From: Planctomycetota bacterium
Lineage (GTDB): Bacteria > Planctomycetota > Brocadiia > JAJRTI01
Direction: 5' to 3'
Assembly (NCBI GenBank): GCA_024278415.1
Contig: JAJRTI010000224.1
Span: 1-5,325, forward strand
Length of the DNA: 5,325 nt
Each line of letters opens with the position of its first letter. Positions within the stretch are counted from its first letter, which is position 1. Below, piece after piece: positions 1-5,248 of this stretch. The position numbers were made by a program, and so were the translations under genes. A model generated the notes under the pieces. It saw nothing but the letters and a program-made list of their open reading frames with translations, did not search any database and was not told where the DNA came from.

Positions 1-138
1 CCTTCGGGCTGCGGTGTCCGCGAGGGGTTGCACGCAGGCGAAGAGCCGGGACGTTTGTTGTGAACCTGCCTGAATCCACTTCGAAACTGAAACTCCAGAA
101 TGCAACGCGTTGGGATACGTACAATCAGACCTACACCC
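1..138 (-). mobile_element. Partial copy of the palindromic MITE-like element, left window edge
   Basis: Read on the minus strand from 138 towards 1, this starts GGGTGTAGGTCTGATTGTAC and aligns along its whole length with the left arm of the element at 4755-5186, which starts GGGTGCAGGCCTGGTTGTAC. The spacing matches too: 138 bases here against 135 there to the same hairpin landmark, with roughly two thirds of bases identical by eye. Shared blocks include TGTACGTATC, CTGCGTGCAAC and the hairpin beginning GCAGCC with a CGAAG loop at the very edge. The terminal repeat abuts the TPR coding sequence directly, so the element was probably inserted into or at the end of that gene. The other end and any target duplication lie outside the window; the candidate duplicated octamer is at 139-146. 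No transposase is visible. Confidence 0.7.
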
Positions 139-956
139 TTAGCCTCCTTGTAGAGGTCGGCAGCGCGTTTGAACTGTCCCCGGCGCTCCAGCCACTGCGC
201 CCAGGTGAGGCACACGCCGGCGATCTTCTTGCATAGCGTCTCGGCATCAGGAAGCCTGGCCGGCTTCGTCTGCTCATCGCCAGTGGCCACGAGCGCGTCG
301 CCGAGCAAGTCTCTGGCCCGTTGGAAACGCCGCGTGCGAAGGCACGCGTCCACGTGCTCCCCCCAATACGCAAATGGATCGTGCTCGTGCGCTTTCTCGA
401 ACTTGGCCAACGCGGCCCCCCATTGCTTGGCCTTGGCCAAGTCCTTGCCCCAATCTCCGTATGCCCTCGCCAGGCCTGCGCCGACGTTGAACAGCACCGC
501 ATCCCTGCGTTGGCTCAACTCCTCCAGCAGTTGCACGCATTGCCGCCGGTCCCCGCGGCGGCGGCACAGCTCTGCATAGTCCGACAGGAACCGCGCAGTG
601 CGGAACGCCTTGGGCGCTTTCGCCAGGCGTTTGTAGAACTGGGCCGCGGCCTCGGCTTGCCCCGCGGAGAAGTAGTGTCGCCCTAGGCGTTCGCAGGCCG
701 CGAACTGCACGAGGCCATGCGGATATGGATCCGCGGCGATCTCACGCAGCTCCGCCTCCTGCGCGTTGTCCACCCCGTTGAGCGTCTCGTATTTCAGATC
801 CTCATAGCGCTTGAGGAACTTGGCGTGCCGCAGGACGGCCCGCTTGTCCTTGGGTTGGAAGGACGCCAGCTTCTCACAGGTCTTCGCCGCGTCCGCCCAC
901 TCTTGAAGCCCCTCCTGTGCTTCAGCTAGAAACCGGTATGCTTGCGGGGGGGGGGG
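1..956 (-). CDS. TPR-repeat protein, main part (downstream of frameshift, 3' end beyond window)
   Basis: This is the larger part of the gene that starts at 1140. After the G-run, the minus frame with codon boundaries at 945-947 stays open to base 1 with no stop, about 315 codons. It has no ATG, as expected of the inside of a gene. The protein is rich in Ala, Leu, Arg, Glu and Lys, with repeated helix pairs typical of tetratricopeptide repeats: AYRFLAEAQEGLQEWADAAK, LGRHYFSAGQAEAAAQFYKR, WGAALAKFEKAHEHDP and WAQWLERRGQFKRAADLYKE. TPR arrays are protein-protein interaction scaffolds; with the signal peptide of the upstream part, a periplasmic or envelope role is likely. The partner is unknown. 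From about base 138 downward the frame runs into a palindromic repeat element, so the last 46 visible codons (GVGLIVRIPTRCILEF onward) are repeat-derived and not TPR. The native C-terminus has been lost, replaced, or lies beyond the element. Confidence 0.7.
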
Positions 957-1140
957 CGCTGTTCTGCGTCGCCTTCACGAGAAGCTCCGTCGCCCGCGCG
1001 TAGTCCCCGGCCTCCAGCTTCTCAATGCCCATGAGCACCAGGCGTTGATCCGAAGGCCCCGCGGCCACCCCAAGCGTCAGGCAACACACCACCGCGGCGC
1101 CAAGCTGCTGTCGCCGGCCACATTGGATCGCCTGCAACAC
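922..1140 (-). CDS. TPR-repeat protein, N-terminal part with signal peptide (frameshifted)
   Basis: This is the beginning of the same TPR gene. The chosen start is GTG at 1140, because AAGGAG (1151-1156) lies 10 bases upstream and the codons after it give a classical signal peptide. An n-region with GRRQQ is followed by the hydrophobic stretch LGAAVVCCLTLGVAAG at residues 13-28, with cleavage probably near residue 28. The first TPR-like helix pair follows at about residues 33-66 (LVLMGIEKLEAGDYARATEL). As sequenced, the frame passes through the G-run and stops after 72 codons; a one-base change there would continue it into the long TPR frame to the left. The open frame continues upstream of 1140 with an ATG further away, but that part crosses the promoter and the opposite-strand toxin remnant and does not look like protein. 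A promoter at 1211-1239 fits the GTG start. Confidence 0.65.
   Translation of the reverse strand: MLQAIQCGRRQQLGAAVVCCLTLGVAAGPSDQRLVLMGIEKLEAGDYARATELLVKATQNSAPPPASIPVSS
946..956. repeat. 11-base G homopolymer causing a frameshift in the TPR gene
   Basis: Eleven consecutive G on the plus strand (C in the coding sense) lie where the TPR reading frame changes. With 11 C, the upstream frame ends a few codons later at a TGA (922-924). With 10 or 13 C, it would join the long downstream frame through a Pro run followed by Gln-Ala-Tyr-Arg. This may be a sequencing or assembly length error, a fixed mutation, or a slippage-prone phase-variation tract. Confidence 0.85.
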
Positions 1141-1150
1141 TGCTCTGCTT

Positions 1151-1156
1151 CTCCTT
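1151..1156 (-). promoter_or_regulatory. Ribosome binding site deciding the GTG start of the TPR gene
   Basis: On the minus strand AAGGAG lies 10 bases before GTG at 1140. A TTG follows directly as the next codon, with 13-base spacing, and is less likely to be the start. Confidence 0.65.
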
Positions 1157-1210
1157 CCCCAGCGAGATGCTGTCAAGCCAGACGAACACCCGCATGGATT
1201 GATGTAGCGC

Positions 1211-1239
1211 AGGATACCTCCGCGGATTGTGCGTGTCAA
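1211..1239 (-). promoter_or_regulatory. Sigma-70-type promoter for the TPR gene
   Basis: On the minus strand a perfect TTGACA (-35, plus-strand 1234-1239) is followed after exactly 17 bases by TATCCT (-10, 1211-1216; four of six consensus positions). Transcription would begin near 1204, giving a leader of about 60 bases before the GTG start. It sits in the short gap between the TPR gene and the divergent toxin remnant. Confidence 0.6.
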
Positions 1240-1251
1240 CGGTTTATTTGC

Positions 1252-1464
1252 ATGAACAGCCTCTTCATCGAGCTGCACCTTGACGGGGATGTGGATGTGC
1301 CCGTCGCAGAACTGTTGGCGCTCGATTGCTTCAATCGGGGGAAGTCGCACGGGGGCATCATCTTCGCTGTACGGAGGCGTCCGCACGAGATCGTGAGACG
1401 GCTCCTCAATATCTTGGACCGCGTATCGGCCGATGAGATGCGCGATCCGTTGCGGTACATTTGA
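1252..1464 (+). pseudogene. Internally deleted DUF5615 (PIN-like toxin) remnant
   Basis: The 70-codon frame encodes both ends of a DUF5615 family protein, a PIN-like putative toxin nuclease usually about 110-120 residues long. The N-terminal strand and acidic motif are seen at residues 1-22 (FIELHLDGDVDVPVAELL; the family has a similar LDEDVD-type motif). The C-terminal family block is at residues 31-70 (KSHGGIIFAVRRRPHEIVRR, then LLNILDRVSADEM and RYI at the end). What is missing is the central 45 or so residues between AELL and the Gly-Lys-Ser-His, which in intact members carry the conserved Asp/Glu-rich core and the Thr-x-Asn segment. The deletion keeps the frame. There is no ribosome binding site before the ATG. 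The DUF433-type antitoxin gene usually found upstream is absent; the TPR gene lies there instead. Family assignment is from remembered family patterns; loss of toxin function is inferred. Confidence 0.7.
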
Positions 1465-1498
1465 CCATTCGGTGGATGGACCTGGGGCTGGGTGCGCT

Positions 1499-1507
1499 GG
1501 GGGGGGG
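1499..1507. repeat. 9-base G homopolymer upstream of the lpxD promoter
   Basis: Nine consecutive G followed by CGC, the same context as the 11-G run at 946-956. It lies in the non-coding gap, ending 25 bases before the -35 box of the lpxD promoter. Confidence 0.8.
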
Positions 1508-1532
1508 CGCCGTCCATGTGAGCACCCGCTCG

Positions 1533-1561
1533 TTGAACGCACGCGCCGGCGCTGCTATAAT
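1533..1561 (+). promoter_or_regulatory. Sigma-70-type promoter for lpxD
   Basis: TTGAAC (-35, 1533-1538) and a perfect TATAAT (-10, 1556-1561) are separated by exactly 17 bases. The predicted transcript starts near 1568, with a leader of about 63 bases before lpxD. lpxD therefore seems to be transcribed from its own promoter and not as part of the larger lpx/fabZ operon known from many bacteria. Confidence 0.75.
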
Positions 1562-1615
1562 GCGCGCCATTCGCCAGGGAACGGCCCATTTGCTGCATCG
1601 ACAACGCACCTGCAA

Positions 1616-1622
1616 GAGAGGA
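1616..1622 (+). promoter_or_regulatory. Ribosome binding site of lpxD
   Basis: GAGAGGA ends 8 bases before GTG at 1631 and 14 bases before ATG at 1637. The spacing favours the GTG. Confidence 0.5.
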
Positions 1623-1630
1623 CGCGCGCT

Positions 1631-2677
1631 GTGTCCATGACGCTTGAAGAACTCGCCGGCCATTTAGGAGGGCAAGTCAAGGGCGACGGCTCCGTCGAGA
1701 TTCACGCGGTCATGCCCATGGACGCGGCCATGCCGGGCACGATCACCTTTCTCGCGAACCCGAAGTACATCCCCCAACTCGAGACCACGCAGGCCTCCGC
1801 CATCATTGTTGCGCCGGACTTCGCAGACGTCGACCGCAACCTCATCATCATCGACAATCCCTACCTTGCGTTCGCGCGCGCGGCGGGCCTGCTCATGGAG
1901 CGCAAGTTCCCGCCCGAGCCGGGCATCAGCCCCGACGCGGCCATCCACCCGGACGCGCAAGTCGGCGAGGACGTGGCCATCTACCCGAAGGCGTACGTCG
2001 CCCAAGGCGCCAAGATCGGCGACCGCGCGGCGCTCTACCCGGGCGTGTACGTCGGCGAGGAGGCTGAGATCGGCGCGGATACGGTGCTCTTCCCCAACAC
2101 CATGGTCTACCCGCGCAGCCTCGTGGGTGAGCGATGTGTCATCCATGCCAATTGCACCATCGGCAGCGCGGGCTTCGGGTATGCGCCGGACGGGCACAAG
2201 TGGGAGAAGATCCCCCAGGTGTGCCGCGCCATCATTGGCGACGACGTGGAGATGGGAGCGAACAGCGTGGTGAACCGCGGGGCCGCGCGCGACACGGTCG
2301 TGGGCCGGGGCACGAAGATCGACAGCTTCGTCATCATTTCCCATGGCGTGCAGGTCGGCGAGGATTGCCTGTTCGTGTCGCAAGTTGGCGTGTCGGGCAC
2401 GGTGACCATCGGCAACCACTGCACCTTCGGCGGCCAGGTGGGCATCGTGGGCCATCTCACGGTCGGCGACAACGTGGAGGTGGGGGGCAAGTCCGGCATT
2501 CGCGGCGACCTCGCGCCCAACAAGAAGTACCTCGGCCAGCCCGCGATTGAACTCGAGAAGGCGCGGCGGGTCTACATGGCCCTCGTGCGTCTGCCCGAGA
2601 TGAAAGCTAAGCTGCGCGACTTGGCGAAGACCGTCGCAGCGCTGCAAGACAAGATTGCAGAACTGGAAGGCCAGTAG
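1631..2677 (+). CDS. lpxD: UDP-3-O-acylglucosamine N-acyltransferase LpxD
   Basis: LpxD transfers a 3-hydroxyacyl chain from acyl carrier protein to the 2-amino group of UDP-3-O-acyl-glucosamine, the third step of lipid A synthesis, in the cytoplasm. The protein is 348 residues from GTG (346 from ATG at 1637, the alternative start); the family is about 340. Counting from the ATG, the N-terminal uridine-binding domain covers residues 1-90 (GTITFLANPKY, TQASAIIV). A left-handed beta-helix of hexapeptide repeats follows from about 97 to 290. The LpxD signature GFGYAPDGHKWEKIPQ is at 179-194. His236 in IISHGVQVG matches the catalytic histidine and His273 in VGHLTVG the second conserved one. The C-terminal helices (304-346) end in a short coiled coil. 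Slightly unusual residues: NRGA where many members have DRGA, and SHGV where AHNV is usual. It is a single-gene unit with its own promoter; no lpxA or fabZ is nearby. Confidence 0.95.
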   Translation: MSMTLEELAGHLGGQVKGDGSVEIHAVMPMDAAMPGTITFLANPKYIPQLETTQASAIIVAPDFADVDRNLIIIDNPYLAFARAAGLLMERKFPPEPGISPDAAIHPDAQVGEDVAIYPKAYVAQGAKIGDRAALYPGVYVGEEAEIGADTVLFPNTMVYPRSLVGERCVIHANCTIGSAGFGYAPDGHKWEKIPQVCRAIIGDDVEMGANSVVNRGAARDTVVGRGTKIDSFVIISHGVQVGEDCLFVSQVGVSGTVTIGNHCTFGGQVGIVGHLTVGDNVEVGGKSGIRGDLAPNKKYLGQPAIELEKARRVYMALVRLPEMKAKLRDLAKTVAALQDKIAELEGQ

Positions 2678-2705
2678 GGCGGGCGGGGCATCTTCAAGAA
2701 AAAGC

Positions 2706-2732
2706 TTGACATTGTCAGGGGCATTCCATAAT
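2706..2732 (+). promoter_or_regulatory. Possible promoter with a palindrome on the -35 box
   Basis: A perfect TTGACA (2706-2711) is followed after 15 bases by CATAAT (2727-2732, five of six positions); the spacer is short. TGACATTGTCA (2707-2717), a perfect 5-1-5 inverted repeat, overlaps the -35 box and could be an operator. No gene with a good start follows for about 500 bases, so the product, if any, would be a long leader or a small RNA. Confidence 0.35.
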
Positions 2733-3215
2733 TTCAATAAGTCGCCGGCCGTTGGCTGAGAACCCGCGGCCACCCAACCATTTGCCTTTCCCCTGGGCCG
2801 GGGCTTTCATGAATCCGACACGCGAGATTCCTTGCCCGATGCTTGACCCACGTCTGCTGCATTGGGCCAGATCGTTCACGAGGCCCCATCTCTACGAGAG
2901 CCAGCGTTTTGTGCGCTTTCGTGGCCTTGGCCCGGCATGATGGTGGGCCCTCCAAGGGTGTCTGGGGTCGTGGTGTCTCAGCGCGGATGCCCTATCCGCT
3001 TCGATGTCAGCCTCTCATGATCGGCCGCGTGCCGCTCCCGGCTCTCCTTGCCCGCGTGCAAGTACCGAGGAATCGTCCAGGCGGCCGAATTCTTGAGCGT
3101 TTGGCTTGCGAGTCGAGCGGGACAGGGCCAGTACTGGTGCGCTTCTTTGCACGAGCCGGGTCAAGCTGAAGTCAGGCGATCTGGCTTGGCGAATGCAGTT
3201 GTTTGGTTCAAGAGT

Positions 3216-3223
3216 AAGGAGGT
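3216..3223 (+). promoter_or_regulatory. Strong ribosome binding site fixing a GTG start
   Basis: AAGGAGGT, a full anti-16S match, lies 6 bases before GTG at 3230. It is the best ribosome binding site in the window and argues against the downstream ATG at 3275. Confidence 0.85.
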
Positions 3224-3229
3224 CCAAAC

Positions 3230-3790
3230 GTGGCCGTTTCCTGCCTGTGCACAACGTTGGGTCGGTTGCTGCGAATGCGAGAAGTTTTCTGTCTCGGGCT
3301 GTTTGCCCTGGTGCTGACTCCGGCCCATTCCTGCCGGGGCGAGGACGTGTTCCGGGGGCTCTATGTGCTCAAGGGCGAGCTTGAGGTCGCCGCGCTCACT
3401 ACGGACCAGAAGAAGGCGCTCAAACAGTCGAAGGTTCCGCCTGGGAATCTCAAGTTCAACGTGGTGAAGCCTGGGCAGCGGATTCCGTACGGCCAGTTTA
3501 TGCGCTCAGGCAAGAGCGGCGTGCGTTTTCTTCTGGACGGCCACACGGTCGTCGAGGCCTGCCAAGCCTCTGAATTCGGCATCGCCACCGTGCCGATGAA
3601 GGACTCGTCTCGTGCATCACGTGCGCCACAGAAAGCCGCACTCATCTACGTCTTCTCGGGTCGGGTTGGGCTGATCACGCACCCGAAATACCTGCCGCCC
3701 AACCAGTGGGTCGCCATCACCGATGGCAAGAAAGGCTTCAAGACTCAAGGGGGCCTGAAAATTCTTTCTGTGGCCTCCTACGAAGAATAG
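3230..3790 (+). CDS. Exported protein of unknown function, weakly FecR-like
   Basis: The 186-residue protein starts at GTG because AAGGAGGT lies 6 bases upstream. The N-terminus is a signal peptide: basic residues GRLLRMRE at 11-18, hydrophobic core VFCLGLFALVLTPA at 19-32, and cleavage probably near residue 34 (AHS before Cys35). The bases before the Cys do not make a proper lipobox, so a lipoprotein is unlikely. The mature part is beta-rich. Residues 75-150 (GQRIPYGQF, KSGVRFLLDGHTVVEACQAS, then ALIYVFSGRVGLIT) follow the rhythm of FecR-type domains, in which a Gly-rich strand carries a dGs-type turn followed by a Ser and later a G-x-V strand. This is a weak resemblance by eye, not a firm family call. 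Sixty bases downstream begins another exported protein on the same strand, so the two are probably co-transcribed. Confidence 0.75.
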   Translation: MAVSCLCTTLGRLLRMREVFCLGLFALVLTPAHSCRGEDVFRGLYVLKGELEVAALTTDQKKALKQSKVPPGNLKFNVVKPGQRIPYGQFMRSGKSGVRFLLDGHTVVEACQASEFGIATVPMKDSSRASRAPQKAALIYVFSGRVGLITHPKYLPPNQWVAITDGKKGFKTQGGLKILSVASYEE

Positions 3791-3849
3791 GCCTACGCCG
3801 CGAGTGCACGAGGCCGCGTATCCATCCCTTGTCTACCGGAGCGTTGGCG

Positions 3850-4707
3850 ATGAATCATCCCCTCATCAGTAGATTCCTCCGTATTGTTCCCTTGGTGCCT
3901 ATCTCGATTCTGATCGGGTTGAGTTCGGGCGAGTTGAACGCGCAGACCGCATCCGTTTGGGATCGCATTGATACGTTCAATAAGCAGGTGGGCAGCATTC
4001 GCCCAACGGACTTTGCGAACGTGGGGACCGACTCGAAGGATCGCCCGATTGGATGGGGGCGATGCTGTGGGAAACTGGAGTCTCCGGAGGCCCTCCAATG
4101 GATTTTCGGATGGACCGCAGACGTTGTCGATCCCCCGCCGCTCAGCGAAGACGCTGGGGCAGTGGCGAGCCCTTTGTGGCAGGAGGTCTTCCAGCCCGGA
4201 GGCGCGGCGATCACCGCCACTACGGCTTTCATTGCAAGGGGCGGCGAAGGGTTTGGCCTGCTTGATTCGGGGCGAGATCCGGGCAATCCCGGCGGCAGCA
4301 GACCCAACTACCTTGCGTCTCTCATCAGTGTGCCTTACTACCCGTCAGGTGGGGCTGGCGGCATCTTTCCCATCACGGGGACGGGAAGCTTCTTTTTCGG
4401 GCAGTTTCCCGGCTTTTTCAGCTTTGGCCACAACTCTGGCAATGGGCAGCTCGCAAACGGACAGACGGCCCAGTTCGGCCCTGCCGGTACCGTATTCTCG
4501 GGAGGTGGTTCGCCCGTACCCCCGACCTACCCGCTCACTGGCGACTACACGGTTCCTTTCAGCATTACGGGCTCCGGCATCCAAAATCAGGCCGGAGGAA
4601 TCAGGAAAGTTCAAGATCCTGTTGTGGAGTTTGCTGGCCCAGGAGGCAACTTCACCGTGGGTGGCCAACCTGGGCATACGGTCGATGTCAAATACAAGAA
4701 TCCGTGA
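3850..4707 (+). CDS. Exported Gly/Phe-rich protein of unknown function
   Basis: The 285-residue protein begins at ATG 3850, preceded by GGAG (3838-3841) 8 bases upstream. The frame is open further left, but only through sequence overlapping the previous gene. A clear signal peptide (RFLRIVPLVPISILIGLSSG at 8-27) ends in LNA before QTAS, giving cleavage after about residue 32. The mature protein has an acidic/hydrophobic first half with a Cys pair (GWGRCCGKLES) and a Gly-rich second half with an aromatic patch (GTGSFFFGQFPGFFSFGHNS) and several beta-type Gly-Asn turns (GGNFTVGGQPGHTVDVKYKN at the C-terminus). No C-terminal sorting signal or transmembrane anchor is seen, so it is likely periplasmic or secreted. 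I do not recognise a family. It lies 59 bases after the previous exported-protein gene, and 39 bases before the duplicated target site of a MITE-like element. Confidence 0.75.
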   Translation: MNHPLISRFLRIVPLVPISILIGLSSGELNAQTASVWDRIDTFNKQVGSIRPTDFANVGTDSKDRPIGWGRCCGKLESPEALQWIFGWTADVVDPPPLSEDAGAVASPLWQEVFQPGGAAITATTAFIARGGEGFGLLDSGRDPGNPGGSRPNYLASLISVPYYPSGGAGGIFPITGTGSFFFGQFPGFFSFGHNSGNGQLANGQTAQFGPAGTVFSGGGSPVPPTYPLTGDYTVPFSITGSGIQNQAGGIRKVQDPVVEFAGPGGNFTVGGQPGHTVDVKYKNP

Positions 4708-4746
4708 GGACCTCTTCACCTGACACAGATGTTGCCTGCCACCTCA

Positions 4747-4754
4747 GAAACAAG
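4747..4754 (+). repeat. Left target-site duplication
   Basis: GAAACAAG lies immediately outside the left terminal inverted repeat and is identical to the octamer at 5187-5194 in direct orientation. Confidence 0.75.
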
Positions 4755-4777
4755 GGGTGCAGGCCTGGTTGTACGTA
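4755..4777 (+). repeat. Left terminal inverted repeat of the MITE-like element
   Basis: Begins GGGTGCAGGCCTGG and ends in GTACGTA. It matches the reverse complement of 5164-5186 at 19 of 23 positions and the minus-strand end of the copy at 138-116. Confidence 0.75.
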
Positions 4778-4875
4778 TCACAACGCGACGCAATCTGGAA
4801 TTTCGAAAGTCGATTCCGGCAAGAGGACAACGAACGAGCCGACTTTTGCTCTGCGTGCAACAACCCCGCGGACTG

Positions 4876-4894
4876 GGCAGCCTAAAGGGCTGCC
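4876..4894 (+). repeat. Left-arm hairpin with conserved loop
   Basis: A perfect 7-bp stem GGCAGCC/GGCTGCC closes the loop TAAAG. It occupies the same place in the left arm as the hairpin 5101-5119 in the right arm. An outer pairing ACTGGGC (4872-4878) with GCCCAGT (4903-4909) is possible as an alternative fold. Confidence 0.7.
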
Positions 4895-4958
4895 ACAACA
4901 TAGCCCAGTGCAAGCCGCGCGCGGCGCCGCGCTGGGGCCGCGGCGGCTTGCGCCAAAG

Positions 4959-5016
4959 AACGCTGAAAGCGTTCCACAAGGCCCGCCGGCTGCGTTTGTG
5001 CAACGCTTTCAGCGTT
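4959..5016. repeat. Central paired hairpins of the element
   Basis: Two short hairpins face each other: AACGCT-GAA-AGCGTT (4959-4973) and AACGCT-TTC-AGCGTT (5002-5016). They are reverse complements of each other, so the strand can fold as two small hairpins or one long one. GCCGGC (4985-4990) is the centre. Confidence 0.7.
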
Positions 5017-5100
5017 GCGCGTTCTTTTCGGCATCCTTCCCAGCGCGGCGCTTGTTCGCCCGCTCGCGCGGCCGAACAAGCTTGCACTGGGCTATGATGT

Positions 5101-5119
5101 GATGCGCCTTCAGCGCATC
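5101..5119 (+). repeat. Right-arm hairpin, covarying with the left-arm one
   Basis: A perfect 7-bp stem GATGCGC/GCGCATC closes the loop CTTCA (TGAAG on the other strand). It directly adjoins the 20-bp block 5081-5100, just as the left hairpin adjoins 4895-4914. Confidence 0.7.
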
Positions 5120-5163
5120 TGCACTCTGCGCCGCCGCGCTGTTGCAATGAACGCCCGGTTGAC

Positions 5164-5186
5164 TACGTACGTTCAGACCTGCACCC
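5164..5186 (-). repeat. Right terminal inverted repeat of the MITE-like element
   Basis: On the minus strand this reads GGGTGCAGGTCTGAACGTAC and on to GTA, matching the left terminus at 19 of 23 positions. Confidence 0.75.
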
Positions 5187-5194
5187 GAAACAAG
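5187..5194 (+). repeat. Right target-site duplication
   Basis: GAAACAAG follows the right terminal repeat directly and equals 4747-4754. Confidence 0.75.
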
Positions 5195-5248
5195 TAACAC
5201 TTCAGCCAAGTACAACAGCCAGGTACCGGAATACTGTCAAAGCTCCCG

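Larger units (their letters stand above)
2678..3229. other. Gene-free region between lpxD and the exported-protein pair
   Basis: These 552 bases contain only short open frames (best candidates 2752-2940 and 2843-3169 on plus, 2734-2955 on minus). None has a good ribosome binding site, a recognisable protein or family-like composition. The left end holds a promoter-like TTGACA within a palindrome (2706-2717), and the right end the ribosome binding site of the next gene. No clear lpxD terminator and no clear promoter for the gene at 3230 were found. The region could contain a decayed gene or a small RNA, but nothing positive supports either. Confidence 0.5.
4755..5186. mobile_element. 432-bp MITE-like inverted-repeat element
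   Basis: This non-coding element is a long imperfect palindrome. Four blocks of the left arm find their reverse complement in order in the right arm: 4755-4777 with 5164-5186 (19 of 23), 4895-4914 with 5081-5100 (19 of 20), 4924-4936 with 5039-5051 (13 of 13), and 4959-4979 with 4996-5016 (20 of 21), centred near 4987. The termini are GGGTGCAGG and CCTGCACCC. An exact 8-bp direct repeat, GAAACAAG, abuts both ends, the hallmark of transposition. Open frames inside it only reflect the palindrome and are not genes; no transposase is encoded, so it would need one supplied in trans. A diverged copy lies at 1-138. Non-autonomous MITE is the best call; an expanded REP/BIME-type unit is the alternative. 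Confidence 0.8.

Noticed and set aside
169..686. Overlapping plus-strand open frames opposite the TPR gene
   Set aside because: Their Ser/Pro/Arg-rich, low-complexity composition is typical of antisense frames in GC-rich DNA, and the minus frame reads as clear TPR helices.
1664..2773. Long minus-strand open frame of 369 codons opposite lpxD
   Set aside because: It is the mirror of the lpxD hexapeptide repeats, with a monotonous Ala/Asp/His/Arg composition and no family features; lpxD on the plus strand is unmistakable.
2752..2940. Small plus-strand frame after lpxD (62 codons)
   Set aside because: No ribosome binding site, no recognisable protein, and equal-sized competing frames on both strands.
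3320..3340. Lipoprotein signal (Cys35) in the gene at 3230
   Set aside because: The residues before the Cys (Pro-Ala-His-Ser) do not fit the lipobox; ordinary signal peptidase cleavage is more likely.
139..4754. Composite transposon bounded by the two inverted element copies
   Set aside because: The enclosed DNA includes lpxD, normally an essential core gene, the copies have diverged, and no transposase is present; independent insertions are simpler.
4704..5215. Open frames of 60-143 codons on both strands in the right-end repeat
   Set aside because: They lie inside the inverted-repeat element, have mirror-like sequences and no ribosome binding sites; the palindrome explains them.
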